Assembly (NCBI GenBank): GCA_902760755.1
Contig: CACWHK010000022.1
Coordinates: 1-35,164 of the forward strand
Source: an uncultured Lachnospiraceae bacterium
GTDB taxonomy: Bacteria; Bacillota; Clostridia; Lachnospirales; Lachnospiraceae
Length of the DNA stretch: 35,164 nucleotides
Direction of reading: 5' to 3'
The translations under genes and the position numbers were made by a program. Positions 1 to 7,775 of the stretch are shown here, in pieces (within the stretch, counting starts at the first letter, position 1; each line of letters begins with the position of its first letter). A model generated the notes under the pieces. That model had not been told where the DNA came from. It did no database searches and saw only the letters and a list, made by a program, of their open reading frames with translations.

Positions 1-93
1 CTGTGGACATCGTGTAAGACTTCTATAACGTATATCGTTGACGAAGCTGTGGTGGTTGAAGCAGGAAGCTCCGACCTCTATAGGTCGGGGTAG
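1..93 (+). CDS. Possible C-terminus of TnpB-like protein (partial)
   Basis: Frame 1 is open from the first base to a TAG at 91-93 and encodes about 30 residues ending EAGSSDLYRSG. TnpB frames of IS605-type elements commonly run into the right-end hairpin and stop there, as seen here. The start and all catalytic residues are outside the window, so family assignment rests on position and the IS end alone. It could be a chance open frame. Confidence 0.35.
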   Translation: MWTSCKTSITYIVDEAVVVEAGSSDLYRSG

Positions 94-99
94 TTCACT
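1..99 (+). mobile_element. IS200/IS605-type right end (left copy)
   Basis: The 99 bases are the exact reverse complement of the last 99 bases of the window. Positions 69-90 form a stem-loop (CCGACCT, loop, AGGTCGG, extended by two outer pairs), followed by GGGGTAGTTCACT. A subterminal hairpin followed by a TTCA-type terminus is characteristic of the right end of IS200/IS605 elements, where it also forms the 3' scaffold of the TnpB omega/reRNA; this is family knowledge. By that model the unique bases from about position 100 would be the guide. Only the end is present; the transposon body lies outside the window. The abrupt 99-base limit may be an assembly boundary. Confidence 0.6.
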
Positions 100-255
100 G
101 ACCCTGCCGACCACCCGGTTCTTTCCTTCCTCGGTCAGTCCGCTGAGTCTAAGATAATAGCAATTATCCTTCCGCAGTATTATATCATTATCGCGCAAGG
201 TTTTGCGAAGAACATTTTCGAATTCTTCACTGTTACTGAAATTAAAGAATACCAC
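100..255 (-). pseudogene. Antiparallel fragment resembling a degenerate GGDEF domain
   Basis: The minus strand is open through this AT-richer stretch and reads like protein: VLRKTLRDNDIILRKD, then CYYLRLSGLTEEGKNRVV. That pattern resembles the second half of a GGDEF-type domain (helix, ND-I-R, beta hairpin with the signature replaced by KDNCYY, then a TEEG loop and helix). There is no ribosome site in front of the GTG at 255, and the frame runs straight into the IS end, so it would be truncated at both ends. The plus strand is also open here, giving a hydrophobic, less protein-like reading. Assignment is tentative. Confidence 0.3.
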
Positions 256-720
256 ATGATGGACATCTATATCCGGAAGGCGGATATGGCAAAGGATCCC
301 GAGGAGGTTCTGGATCTGATGGCAGATATGCAGGTGGACTTCGCCACCCGCATGCGGGAGCTGAAGAAAATGAATACGGTGTCCCTTCATATCCGGCGGA
401 GCATCGATTATATCCATGACAATCTGCACCGGCAGCTGACGGTCAGTGAGCTGGCCGAGAAGGAGGGGCTTTCCCCAAGCTACTTCTCCCGGCTCTTTGC
501 GAAGGAAACCGGAGTCAATGTCAATCAGTTCATCAATGATGAGAAGATCCGGACTGCGCAGAACATGCTGCGATTCTCGGACTTTCCGATCCTGGATATC
601 TCCATCTCTCTGGGGTTCTCCTCCCAGAGCGCCTTCTCCTCCACCTTCAAGAAGGTGACGGGGCTGTCACCGAAGGCCTACCGGGATACCTACTACAAAA
701 AGAATTTGGACCAGTCATAA
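256..720 (+). pseudogene. AraC-family regulator, C-terminal part only
   Basis: This encodes 154 residues. Residues about 45-150 form a complete AraC/XylS double helix-turn-helix domain, with SELAEKEGLSPSYFSRLF in the first HTH and the second-HTH signature around GFSSQSAFSSTFKKVTG. About 40 residues before it (IYIRKADMAKDPEEVLDLM) match the linker helix seen in longer Lachnospiraceae AraC regulators. Those normally carry a further N-terminal sensing part of over 100 residues, missing here. The first ATG has no convincing ribosome site, and base composition changes at about 250, so I read this as a gene cut at its 5' end by the rearrangement carrying the IS. The intact domain could still bind DNA if expressed. 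Confidence 0.7.
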
Positions 721-745
721 AGGCGAACAACAATGCATAAGAATA

Positions 746-799
746 AGGAAGGCCGTACGGTGTGCCATGAAAAATGACATACCGCGCGGCCTTCCTTCT
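746..799. terminator. Bidirectional terminator between araC fragment and glnN
   Basis: A long near-perfect stem (left arm 746-768, right arm 776-798, core GGAAGGCCGT pairing with GCGGCCTTCC) has a short A-rich loop. It is flanked by pyrimidine-rich DNA on one side and the complementary purines on the other. It lies between convergent genes and can serve both. Confidence 0.8.
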
Positions 800-813
800 T
801 GCTTATCTATGTT

Positions 814-2925
814 TTACTGCACCGAAAACAGGATCTTACCGTAGCTCGGATACGGCCAGTACTTAGCGGAGGTGAGCATCTCTGCTGCATCCACGAAGCC
901 GCGGAGTACGTTCATGCAGGGGATCAGATCATCCCGGACTGCATTTGCGCTCTCGAAGATATCCTTGCAGGTCTTCAGGCTTTCCAGAGACCGCTCCAAT
1001 GCCTCTACGGAGGAGAGGATGTTGTCGGTCAGATCGGTCAGCTTCTCGATGGTGGAGATCTCGTAACGGCACTGTACCTTCTCGCTTACGGACTTCATGG
1101 AGTCTACGGCGCGGGACAGGGTGTAGAGGTACTCCTCGATGGCCGGCAGGTAATCCTTCCGTACCATATCCACCATGGTAAGGCCTTCGATATTGACGGT
1201 CTTCACGTAGTTCTCAAGCATGATCTCGCAACGGGACTGAATCTCTGCCTCGTTGAATACCTTATGACGGATCAGCATGTCCATATTCTTCGGATCCAGC
1301 AGCTTCGGCATAGCGTCTGCTGTTGTCTTCAGGTTGGACAGACCTCTTACCTCGGTTGCTTCCTTGATCCAATCCTCACCATAGCCGTTGCCGTCAAAGA
1401 GGATTCTCTGATGCTCGGTGATGACGCGCTTGATCAGGCTGTGCAGTGTCTCTTCAAACTTATCGGTTCCTGCAACCGGCTCCAGCTCTTCCGCATACTG
1501 GGAAAGACTCTCTGCAACGGCTGCATTCAGCATGATATTTGCACATGCGATGCTGTTGGAGGAACCAAGAGAACGGAACTCAAACTTGTTGCCCGTAAAT
1601 GCAAACGGTGATGTACGGTTACGATCGGTGGTATCTCTGGAGAACCGCGGAAGTACATGAACACCCAGCTTCATGGTTACCTTCTCAACACCCTCATACG
1701 GCTTGTCGTCGCGGATCGCATTCAGGATTCCCGTCAGCTCCTCGCCGAGGAATACGGAAATGATTGCCGGAGGTGCCTCATTTGCGCCCAGACGGTGATC
1801 GTTGCCTGCGGTTGCCACGGAAAGACGGAGCAGATCCTGATAATCATCCACTGCCTGAATGACTGCACAGAGGAACAGCAGGAACTGTGCGTTCTCATAC
1901 GGTGTTTCGCCCGGAGAAAGAAGGTTTACACCTGTATCGGTTGCGATGGACCAGTTGTTGTGCTTACCGGAGCCGTTCACGCCTGCGAAGGGCTTCTCAT
2001 GAAGCAGACATACCATGCCATGGCGCTTTGCCACCTTCTGCATGATCTCCATGGTCAGCTGATTGTGATCGGTTGCCACATTTGTGGTGCTGTAGATCGG
2101 TGCCAGCTCGTGCTGTGCCGGTGCTACCTCGTTATGCTCTGTCTTTGCCAGGATACCCAGCTTCCAGAGCTCGTTGTTCAGATCCTCCATATAGGCGGTT
2201 ACGCGGGGCTTGATCACACCAAAGTAGTGATCCTCCATCTCCTGTCCCTTCGGAGGTCTGCAGCCGAACAGGGTCCGTCCGGTGTAAACCAGGTCAGTAC
2301 GCTGGTTGAACATCTTCTGATCGATAAGGAAGTACTCCTGCTCCGGTCCGACGCTTGTGGAAACGTGCTTTACATCTTCATTTCCGAAGAGGTGAAGGAT
2401 CCGGAGTGCCTCACGGTTGATGGCCTGCATGGAACGAAGCAGCGGTGTCTTCTTATCCAGTGCCTCTCCCGAATAGGAGCAGAATGCTGTGGGGATGCAA
2501 AGTGTATGATCCTTAATGAACGCATAGGATGTGGGATCCCACGCGGTATAGCCTCTTGCCTCAAATGTGGCACGAAGACCACCGGACGGGAAGGAGGATG
2601 CATCCGGCTCGCCCTTGATCAGCTCCTTGCCGGAGAACTCCATCAGTACACCGCCATCCTTCGTCGGCTCAATAAAGCTGTCGTGCTTCTCTGCGGTCAC
2701 GCCTGTCAGCGGCTGGAACCAGTGAGTGAAATGTGTTGCGCCATGCTCAACAGCCCACTCCTTCATCTCCTCTGCCACTGCCTCAGCTACCTTCTCGTCC
2801 AGACGAACGTTCTCATCGATGGTCTTACGAAGGGAAGCATATACTTCCTTCGAAAGGCGGGCACGCATCTCACGGTCATCAAATACCATGGAACCAAACA
2901 GCTCAGGTACATTCACTTTTTCCAT
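814..2925 (-). CDS. glnN: Glutamine synthetase type III
   Basis: This 703-residue protein makes glutamine from glutamate, ammonia and ATP in the cytoplasm. Its length is typical of GSIII (about 700 residues) and far longer than GSI. Visible GSIII features include PEQEYFLID (metal-binding glutamates), the [10 protein letters not shown] loop for nucleotide/glutamate binding, and [15 protein letters not shown]. The start ATG follows GGAGGAG at six to seven bases. It lies 13 bases after the ammonium transporter stop with no terminator between, so the two are almost certainly co-transcribed. GSIII replaces or supplements GSI in many Clostridia and Bacteroidetes. The shared leader upstream of amt carries ANTAR-type hairpins, so expression is probably set by antitermination in response to nitrogen. 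Confidence 0.96.
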   Translation of the reverse strand: MEKVNVPELFGSMVFDDREMRARLSKEVYASLRKTIDENVRLDEKVAEAVAEEMKEWAVEHGATHFTHWFQPLTGVTAEKHDSFIEPTKDGGVLMEFSGKELIKGEPDASSFPSGGLRATFEARGYTAWDPTSYAFIKDHTLCIPTAFCSYSGEALDKKTPLLRSMQAINREALRILHLFGNEDVKHVSTSVGPEQEYFLIDQKMFNQRTDLVYTGRTLFGCRPPKGQEMEDHYFGVIKPRVTAYMEDLNNELWKLGILAKTEHNEVAPAQHELAPIYSTTNVATDHNQLTMEIMQKVAKRHGMVCLLHEKPFAGVNGSGKHNNWSIATDTGVNLLSPGETPYENAQFLLFLCAVIQAVDDYQDLLRLSVATAGNDHRLGANEAPPAIISVFLGEELTGILNAIRDDKPYEGVEKVTMKLGVHVLPRFSRDTTDRNRTSPFAFTGNKFEFRSLGSSNSIACANIMLNAAVAESLSQYAEELEPVAGTDKFEETLHSLIKRVITEHQRILFDGNGYGEDWIKEATEVRGLSNLKTTADAMPKLLDPKNMDMLIRHKVFNEAEIQSRCEIMLENYVKTVNIEGLTMVDMVRKDYLPAIEEYLYTLSRAVDSMKSVSEKVQCRYEISTIEKLTDLTDNILSSVEALERSLESLKTCKDIFESANAVRDDLIPCMNVLRGFVDAAEMLTSAKYWPYPSYGKILFSVQ

Positions 2926-2938
2926 CTTCTTCTCCTCC

Positions 2939-4699
2939 TTATTCTACGTCCTGCAGTGCGTCGTAGTTTTCTTCACCTGTACGGATCTTTACTACCCGGC
3001 TTACCGGATATACGAAGATCTTGCCATCACCGATCTTGCCGGTGTACAGGGTTTTCTTTGCGGTCTCGATGACGCTGTCAACCGGGATTCCGCTGACAAC
3101 TACTTCCAGCTTGATCTTCGGAAGTAAGGTCATATCCATCTCAACTCCACGGTACATCTCACCGGCACCCTTCTGGATACCGCAGCCGCTGACCTGCGTA
3201 ACCGTGATACCGGTGACACCCAGCTGATTCAGGGCTCTCTTGATCTTGTCGTACCGCGACAGCTTTGTAATGATGACTACCTTGTTGATACCTGTGTCAG
3301 GGATCATACCCGACATGGCTGCCGATACATTTTCCACCGGAACTGCTGCGTTCCTCTTTGCCTCGCTTGCCTTTTCATAATCGGACTCGCCCAGGTTCGT
3401 GTTCTCATTCTCACTCATCATGGCACTGGACATATCCACGATACTGAAGCCTGAGTATGCGGATACAAGACCGTGCTCGGTCAGATCCAGACCTTCCAGC
3501 TCCTCTTCCTCGGAAACCCGAAGACCGAAGATCTTCTTGATCACCAGGAAGACTATGATCATGCAGATGGCTGCCCATGCTGCAACTGCCGCGAAACCGA
3601 TAAACTGCTTTCCGAGAAGTTCGAAGCCGCCGCCGTAGAAGAGGCCGCTCAGTTCCGTGTTGCCGGGAGCCGTTGTGGTTGCGAAAAGACCAACTGCGAT
3701 GGTTCCCCAGATACCGTTCAGCATGTGAACTGCACATGCACCGACCGGATCATCGATATGAAGCTTGTAATCCAGAAGCCATACGCCGAAGATTACCAGA
3801 ACACCGGCTACCGCGCCGATCACGCTTGCACCAAGTGCATCCGTTACATCACAGGGAGCTGTGATCGCTACCAGACCAGCCAGAGATGCGTTAAGACACA
3901 TGGAAACATCCGGCTTACCATAGCGGATCCAGGTGAAGATCATACATACAACCGTTGCTACCGACGGTGCGATGGTTGTTGTTACAAATACGCTTGCCAG
4001 CTGATCAACTGAGGTACAGGCTGCGCCGTTGAATCCGTACCAGCCGAGCCAGAGGATGAAGACGCCCAGAGCACCGATGACCAGGTTGTGACCCGGGAAT
4101 GCATTGACCTTGATGACCTTGCCGTTCTCGTCCCGTTCGAACTTTCCGATACGGGGACCAACCATCTTAGCACCTACAAATGCTGCGATACCGCCCACCA
4201 TGTGGATCGCGCAGGAACCTGCAAAATCGTGGAAGCCCATCTGAGCCAGCCAGCCGCCACCCCAGATCCAGTGTGCCTCGATGGGGTAGATCAGTGCGGA
4301 AATGATTGCCGAATATACACAGTAGCTGAGGAACTTCGTCCGCTCTGCCATGGCACCGGACACGATGGTTGCGGTGGTTGCACAGAAGACCAGATTGAAA
4401 ATGAAGTTCGACCAGTCAAAATTCTCGTAGCTTGTAAAGATATCGAAGCCGGGCTTTCCGATGAGACCTACCAGGTCTTCACCGAGCAGCAGCCCGAAGC
4501 CGATCAGGATAAATACGACACATCCGATACAGAAGTCCATCAGGTTCTTCATCAGGATGTTACCTGCATTCTTCGCTCTCGCGAATCCGGACTCAACCAT
4601 GGCGAATCCGGCCTGCATCCAGAACACCAGTGCAGCTCCGATCAGGAACCATACTGCAAATAGTTCGCCGTCCACTTTTCCTAAGATTTCTTCTAACAT
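2939..4699 (-). CDS. amt: Ammonium transporter fused to a C-terminal PII domain
   Basis: This 586-residue membrane protein has about 11 transmembrane segments over residues 1-410. Amt signatures include the pore histidines in [10 protein letters not shown] and [10 protein letters not shown]. After a cytoplasmic linker of about 60 residues, residues 472-586 form a complete PII (GlnB/GlnK) domain beginning NKVVIITK, with the T-loop in [11 protein letters not shown] and the B-loop [11 protein letters not shown]. The T-loop position uridylylated in enteric PII (Tyr51) reads Met here, so uridylylation control is unlikely. Normally GlnK is a separate protein that plugs the Amt channel; here it is tethered. 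The chosen ATG follows AGAGAGGTG. The frame stays open about 60 codons upstream, but that part overlaps the structured leader and has no transporter similarity. Confidence 0.95.
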   Translation of the reverse strand: MLEEILGKVDGELFAVWFLIGAALVFWMQAGFAMVESGFARAKNAGNILMKNLMDFCIGCVVFILIGFGLLLGEDLVGLIGKPGFDIFTSYENFDWSNFIFNLVFCATTATIVSGAMAERTKFLSYCVYSAIISALIYPIEAHWIWGGGWLAQMGFHDFAGSCAIHMVGGIAAFVGAKMVGPRIGKFERDENGKVIKVNAFPGHNLVIGALGVFILWLGWYGFNGAACTSVDQLASVFVTTTIAPSVATVVCMIFTWIRYGKPDVSMCLNASLAGLVAITAPCDVTDALGASVIGAVAGVLVIFGVWLLDYKLHIDDPVGACAVHMLNGIWGTIAVGLFATTTAPGNTELSGLFYGGGFELLGKQFIGFAAVAAWAAICMIIVFLVIKKIFGLRVSEEEELEGLDLTEHGLVSAYSGFSIVDMSSAMMSENENTNLGESDYEKASEAKRNAAVPVENVSAAMSGMIPDTGINKVVIITKLSRYDKIKRALNQLGVTGITVTQVSGCGIQKGAGEMYRGVEMDMTLLPKIKLEVVVSGIPVDSVIETAKKTLYTGKIGDGKIFVYPVSRVVKIRTGEENYDALQDVE

Positions 4700-4789
4700 A
4701 GATATGCACCTCTCTTTCTTATTTCGTCTCACCCGGGATGTCGGTTTGCAGCTCTGCGATCTGAATCGTCTTCGTTTCGCAGGGCCTTG

Positions 4790-4819
4790 AAAAAGAGGAG
4801 CGGGTGCCGGCGTAGCTCC
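4790..4819 (-). terminator. Possible second leader terminator before amt
   Basis: On the transcribed strand GGAGC (from 4819) pairs with GCTCC (to 4797), followed by TCTTTTT. The stem is only five pairs with a 13-base GC-rich loop, so it is moderate. Its 5' arm overlaps an alternative small hairpin (TCCG-AAAT-CGGA, 4817-4828), so the two are mutually exclusive. Confidence 0.4.
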
Positions 4820-4835
4820 GATTTCGGATTCCCTT

Positions 4836-4854
4836 GCGAAACGCCATTGCTCGC
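4836..4854 (-). promoter_or_regulatory. ANTAR-type hexaloop hairpin in amt leader (downstream copy)
   Basis: The RNA GCGAGC-AAUGGC-GUUUCGC folds into a hairpin with one bulged U and a six-base loop carrying A at position 1 and G at position 4. These are the two loop bases that define ANTAR-protein targets such as those of EutV and NasR. It lies between the first and second leader terminators. Flanking arms at 4831-4843 and 4773-4784 can also pair long-range (CGTTTCGCAAGGG with CCCTGCGAAACG), competing with it. Confidence 0.5.
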
Positions 4855-4902
4855 TGCTGCTTATGTCTCCTGCCCACAAGGATTCTACGGGGCCGGAGAA
4901 TG

Positions 4903-4939
4903 AAAAAAGGCGTCTCAGAGAATTACTCTCTAAGACGCC
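4903..4939 (-). terminator. Intrinsic terminator in the amt leader
   Basis: The stem GGCGTCT-c-AGAGA (4909-4921) pairs with TCTCT-a-AGACGCC (4927-4939) around a five-base loop. On the transcribed strand it is followed by six T residues. It lies about 15-45 bases after the predicted start of the amt transcript, so it would stop most transcripts unless prevented from folding. It could also terminate read-through from the dehydrogenase remnant. Confidence 0.8.
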
Positions 4940-4947
4940 CTTGCCTT
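4932..4947 (-). promoter_or_regulatory. ANTAR-type hexaloop hairpin overlapping amt terminator
   Basis: The RNA AAGGC-AAGGGC-GUCUU has five pairs closing a six-base loop with A1 and G4. Its loop and 3' arm are the first bases of the terminator's 5' arm, so forming this hairpin blocks the terminator. That mutual exclusion is the known logic of ANTAR antitermination. Only one such hairpin fits between the predicted transcription start and the terminator, whereas classical targets have two. Confidence 0.65.
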
Positions 4948-4959
4948 TTATGTTTTTGA

Positions 4960-4988
4960 ATTATACGCCGGGAAATTCCATCTGTCAA
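4960..4988 (-). promoter_or_regulatory. Consensus sigma-70 promoter for amt-glnN
   Basis: On the minus strand there is a perfect TTGACA (4983-4988), a 17-base spacer and a perfect TATAAT (4960-4965). Start is expected near 4953. A promoter this strong suggests control after initiation, matching the terminator just downstream. Confidence 0.85.
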
Positions 4989-5030
4989 TCCCCTTTTTTC
5001 AAAAATTTTTCGGAGAGCCAGACTTTCGGC

Positions 5031-5544
5031 TTAGATCATGGCCTGATAGATCTTCGTACAATCCTCCTTCGTCAGCGTTACAAAGCCGGAGATACTGCCG
5101 CTTCTTCCGTTTCCGTTGCAGAGCACATCCACCAGCTTCGGAATATCCTCCGCCTTACCTCCCAGTCCCTCCAGGTCCTCGGGCATGCCGATGGAGATAA
5201 GGAAATGCCGGAAGGCTTCGATTCCCTCCAGAGCCGTTACCTCCGGATGGTCGAAATCCATCTGGCAGCCCCAGACGCGGACTGCCACCTTCGCAAAGCG
5301 CATCACGTCATGGTTCATCACATACTTAAATACTGCAGGCATGGTTACCGCAAGGCCCGCGCCATGGGCACAGTCGTAAAGTGCCGACAGCTCATGCTCG
5401 ATATTATGGCTGTTCCAGTCCTGGCTCCGGCCCACACCGCAGGTGTTGTTATGTGCCACCATACCGGCCCACATGATATTTGCTCTTGCCTCGTAATTAT
5501 TCGGATACAAAAAACGTGGGTGAATAGAACGTAAAATTCTCCAT
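5031..5544 (-). pseudogene. Iron-dependent alcohol dehydrogenase, internal deletion remnant
   Basis: The true start is recognisable: a GGAGGGG ribosome site (5552-5558) and ATG at 5544 encode MENFTFYSPTFFV, the usual N-terminus of butanol-dehydrogenase-like iron alcohol dehydrogenases. That frame then hits a stop. In another frame, from about 5507 to the stop at 5031, lie 158 residues of the C-terminal half (NYEARANIMWAGMVAHNN, then SHNIEHELSALYDCAHGAGL, with part of the metal-ligand histidines). Compared with the usual length of about 390 residues, roughly 220 residues including the NAD-binding part are missing, and the junction near 5507 is out of frame. It cannot make an active enzyme. Confidence 0.85.
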
Positions 5545-5582
5545 ACTGTAACCCCTCCAATCGAACTCTTTCCCAAAGCAAA

Positions 5583-5617
5583 ATAACCATGCGGCGTGTT
5601 ATACACCACATGGTTAT
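5583..5617. promoter_or_regulatory. Large palindrome over the dehydrogenase promoter
   Basis: Arms ATAACCATGCGGCGT and its near-exact inverse (ACACCACATGGTTAT), with two transitions, flank a five-base centre. On the minus strand a possible promoter, TTGTTA (5620-5625), 16 bases, TATAAC (5598-5603), has its -10 in the centre of the palindrome. This looks like an operator for a repressor of the now-broken dehydrogenase, or an RNA hairpin at the 5' end. The cognate regulator is not identifiable. Confidence 0.5.
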
Positions 5618-5718
5618 CATAACAAATAATCCTGCTCTACGATTGCAGAAAACGGTTATTTTTTTACAAATTCATGCTTTAATCCCCGGTCCCGCGAAGA
5701 GGCACCCACAGGGAAATG

Positions 5719-6309
5719 TCACTCGTATTTTTCGATGATCTCCTCGGCCAGAACCCGCTTGGAGATACAGCGGTCCATGGCTGCCTTGTTCAGATACTGA
5801 TGGGCATCCGCCTCGCTCATATGCTCCTTCTCGATCAGAAGACACTTTGCCTGGTTCACGGTGCGCATCTCCTTGATCCGCTCCTCCAGGGTAAGAACCT
5901 TCTTCTCCGTCTCCTGCATCTTGTTCTGGATCGCCACCAGATGCCGGAGATTCCGGGCCAGCGCGCGGTTGGTCAGGGGCTTTGCCAGCACCACCACCCC
6001 GTAGTCGATCACCCGCTCCGTCACGTCATCTGCCACGTCTCCCGGGGTGATCACAAGGATTCCCGAGGTATACCGGGTGCAGATATCCAGCACAAAGCCT
6101 GTGCCGAACTCGTCGGGAAGGGGCGCATTTACAAGGATCACGTCATAGTGACGGTTCAGTAGCTCCTGGGCTGCCTGGGCTGCACTGCGCCGCACCTCGA
6201 TGGTACTGAAGCGACCGTCGGAAAGCACCTTCTTCACGAAATTATTCAGTTGTTCCGACTGCGATACGATCAGTATGGAATACTGACGACGCTCGACCGT
6301 TTTTCCCAT
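5719..6309 (-). CDS. ANTAR-domain antiterminator with receiver-like N-terminus
   Basis: About 196 residues from the ATG preceded by GGAGCGGGAG. Residues about 10-120 have a receiver fold (ILIVSQSEQLNNF, then DVILVNAPLPDEFG). The phosphoacceptor Asp is Asn (ILVN), and the usual acidic pair is replaced by S/Q, so classic phosphorylation is unlikely. A coiled-coil linker around 120-145 leads to a C-terminal ANTAR domain (NQAKCLLIEKEHMSEADAH, then AAMDRCISKRVLAEE), which binds paired hexaloop RNA hairpins and prevents terminator folding. It follows the GlnA-like gene by 64 bases with no terminator, and both local nitrogen leaders contain matching hairpins. It is therefore the likely regulator of amt-glnN and its own operon. 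Target assignment is inference. Confidence 0.9.
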   Translation of the reverse strand: MGKTVERRQYSILIVSQSEQLNNFVKKVLSDGRFSTIEVRRSAAQAAQELLNRHYDVILVNAPLPDEFGTGFVLDICTRYTSGILVITPGDVADDVTERVIDYGVVVLAKPLTNRALARNLRHLVAIQNKMQETEKKVLTLEERIKEMRTVNQAKCLLIEKEHMSEADAHQYLNKAAMDRCISKRVLAEEIIEKYE

Positions 6310-6373
6310 AGACTCCCGCTCCGGATCACGGATCCGCCGGATATCCCCGGCAATCCAATTATAATGCACGATT

Positions 6374-7546
6374 CTAGTTTACATAACATTCAATAATCTC
6401 ATCCGGCAGGATCTCCCGGATAAATGCGCTTGCCTCTGCCGCACTGATGGCTTCCTTCCTGGACTGGGGAAGGAGTCTTCCGTCCGCAGCCATCTCCTCC
6501 GGCAGCTCCAGACGTTTTTCGATGCCGTACAGACCTGCATGGATCAGCAGGGCATATACCAGATAGGGATTGCTGAGGGCATCCGGAGAGCGAAGCTCCA
6601 CCCTCGTTGCTCCGTGATGGGTGGAAATGTGCACCATTTCCGAGCCGTCCGAGCTGGACCAGTTCACGCGATCCGGCGCAGTTCCCTTACCGAAGCGGGC
6701 ATAGGAGTGCTCGGAGGGGTTCAGGAAGAGGGTCATGTCCCGGATCTTATCGATGATCCCCGCTGCCGCATACCGGCAGAGATCCTCTCCGTCCTGATCC
6801 ACCGCATAGATGTTGATATGATAGCCATTGCCCGGTGCTCCCGGAAGGGGAACCGGTGAGAAATCAGCCGTAAGGCCGTTCCTGTCCGCAACGGTCTGGA
6901 CCACCATTTTAAATGTGGTCATCTGATCCGCAGCCTTCAGGGGCTTGCCGTAATGGAAGTCGATCTCGTTCTGTCCGGGGCCACGCTCATGGTGAGACCG
7001 CTCCGGAGTAAGTCCCATCTGCTCGATGGTAAGACAGATCTCTCTTCGGATGTTCTCTCCGCGATCCAGGGGTGCAATATCCATATAGCCCGCCTGATCA
7101 TAGGGGATCTTTGTGGGATTTCCATCTTCGTCCTTCTTGAAGAGATAGAATTCCGAGGAGGAACCGAAGCGGAATTCCACCTTATCCTGCTTGGCACGTT
7201 CCACTGCTTTCTTCAGGACGGTACGGGTGTCTGCCTCGTACATCTCTCCTTCCGGGGTCACCACATCGCAGAACATACGGATGACTCTCCCGTTGTCGGG
7301 ACGCCACGGAAGCACGGCAAGCGTGGACGGATCCGGCTTCAGATAGAGGCGGCCGCCGGCTGCGGATTCGAAACCGGCAATCTCCCCTGCGCTGATGCCG
7401 ATTCCTTCGCTGAATGCCTTCCGGACTTCGCCGGGCATGACGGATATGTTCTTCTGCACGCCGAACACGTCGCGGAAGGCGAGGCGGATAAAGCTGACGT
7501 CCTCTTCTTCGATATATTGCATAACTTCTTCGGATGTGTAGTTCAT
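6374..7546 (-). CDS. Short GlnA-like glutamine synthetase (type I fold)
   Basis: A 390-residue protein, shorter than GSI (440-470). The N-terminal beta-grasp part includes FIRLAFRDVFGVQKNISV. The catalytic part shows FRFGSSSEFYLF and GPGQNEIDFHYG (metal and ammonium glutamates), GAPGNGYHINIY in place of the usual NGSGMHCHQS loop, and VELRSPDALSNPYLVYA near the end. GSI adenylylation and flap segments appear shortened. The ATG follows AGGAGG. It shares an operon with the ANTAR gene downstream. Activity as glutamine synthetase is likely but not certain; the altered loop leaves open a gamma-glutamyl-amine ligase or a regulatory role, as the organism already has GSIII. Confidence 0.88.
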   Translation of the reverse strand: MNYTSEEVMQYIEEEDVSFIRLAFRDVFGVQKNISVMPGEVRKAFSEGIGISAGEIAGFESAAGGRLYLKPDPSTLAVLPWRPDNGRVIRMFCDVVTPEGEMYEADTRTVLKKAVERAKQDKVEFRFGSSSEFYLFKKDEDGNPTKIPYDQAGYMDIAPLDRGENIRREICLTIEQMGLTPERSHHERGPGQNEIDFHYGKPLKAADQMTTFKMVVQTVADRNGLTADFSPVPLPGAPGNGYHINIYAVDQDGEDLCRYAAAGIIDKIRDMTLFLNPSEHSYARFGKGTAPDRVNWSSSDGSEMVHISTHHGATRVELRSPDALSNPYLVYALLIHAGLYGIEKRLELPEEMAADGRLLPQSRKEAISAAEASAFIREILPDEIIECYVN

Positions 7547-7588
7547 GAGATCCTCCTTCGATCCTGTTTTCCTTCACTACGGATTTTC

Positions 7589-7626
7589 AAAAAAGGGCAC
7601 TTCGAGTGTGTAATCTCGAAACGCCC
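7589..7626 (-). terminator. Intrinsic terminator in the glnA-like leader
   Basis: On the transcribed strand GGGC-gt-TTCGAG pairs with CTCGAA-gt-GCCC around an eight-base loop, followed by six T residues (complement 7589-7594). It lies between the promoter and the gene, about 45 bases before the start codon. Confidence 0.8.
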
Positions 7627-7634
7627 TTGCTTCG
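7617..7634 (-). promoter_or_regulatory. ANTAR-type hexaloop hairpin overlapping glnA-like terminator
   Basis: The RNA CGAAGC-AAGGGC-GUUUCG forms six pairs (one G-U) closing a hexaloop with A1 and G4. The loop is identical to the one in the amt leader. Its loop and 3' arm are the first part of the terminator stem, so the two structures exclude each other. A possible upstream partner hairpin (GCCC pairing with GGGC) lacks the loop signature. Confidence 0.65.
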
Positions 7635-7674
7635 TACATACATATGTGCCCCGTGTTGATGGGCTTCTTTTTGG

Positions 7675-7704
7675 AGTATAGATCATTTGGGTGGATATTG
7701 TCAA
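7675..7704 (-). promoter_or_regulatory. Sigma-70 promoter for glnA-like/ANTAR operon
   Basis: TTGACA (7699-7704), an 18-base spacer and TATACT (7675-7680) on the minus strand. Transcription would start near 7668, giving a leader of about 120 bases that contains the ANTAR hairpin and terminator. Confidence 0.8.
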
Positions 7705-7775
7705 GGGGGCTAGTTACTGAATTAAATAACCTCAATTTGGCACATCTTAAATGTTGCTTCGCGGTGTCAGGCGGA

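Noticed and set aside
94-255. Upstream plus-strand extension of the AraC-like gene
   Set aside because: The frame is open, but the reading is unusually hydrophobic, AT-rich and unlike the family. The minus-strand reading looks more like protein.
1657-3072. Long open frames antisense to glnN, nifJ and the polyferredoxin (also 10611-12284, 12375-13748, 14003-15274)
   Set aside because: They mirror strongly coding genes in GC-rich DNA, are rich in Cys/His/Leu low-complexity stretches, and lack ribosome sites.
4700-4879. A 60-codon N-terminal extension of the ammonium transporter
   Set aside because: It would translate the structured leader, has no transporter similarity, and the internal ATG has the better ribosome site.
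7640-7665. GCCC/GGGC hairpin as the first ANTAR hairpin of the glnA-like leader
   Set aside because: Its loop is eight to nine bases and lacks the A1/G4 hexaloop pattern, so I cannot support it as the partner hairpin.
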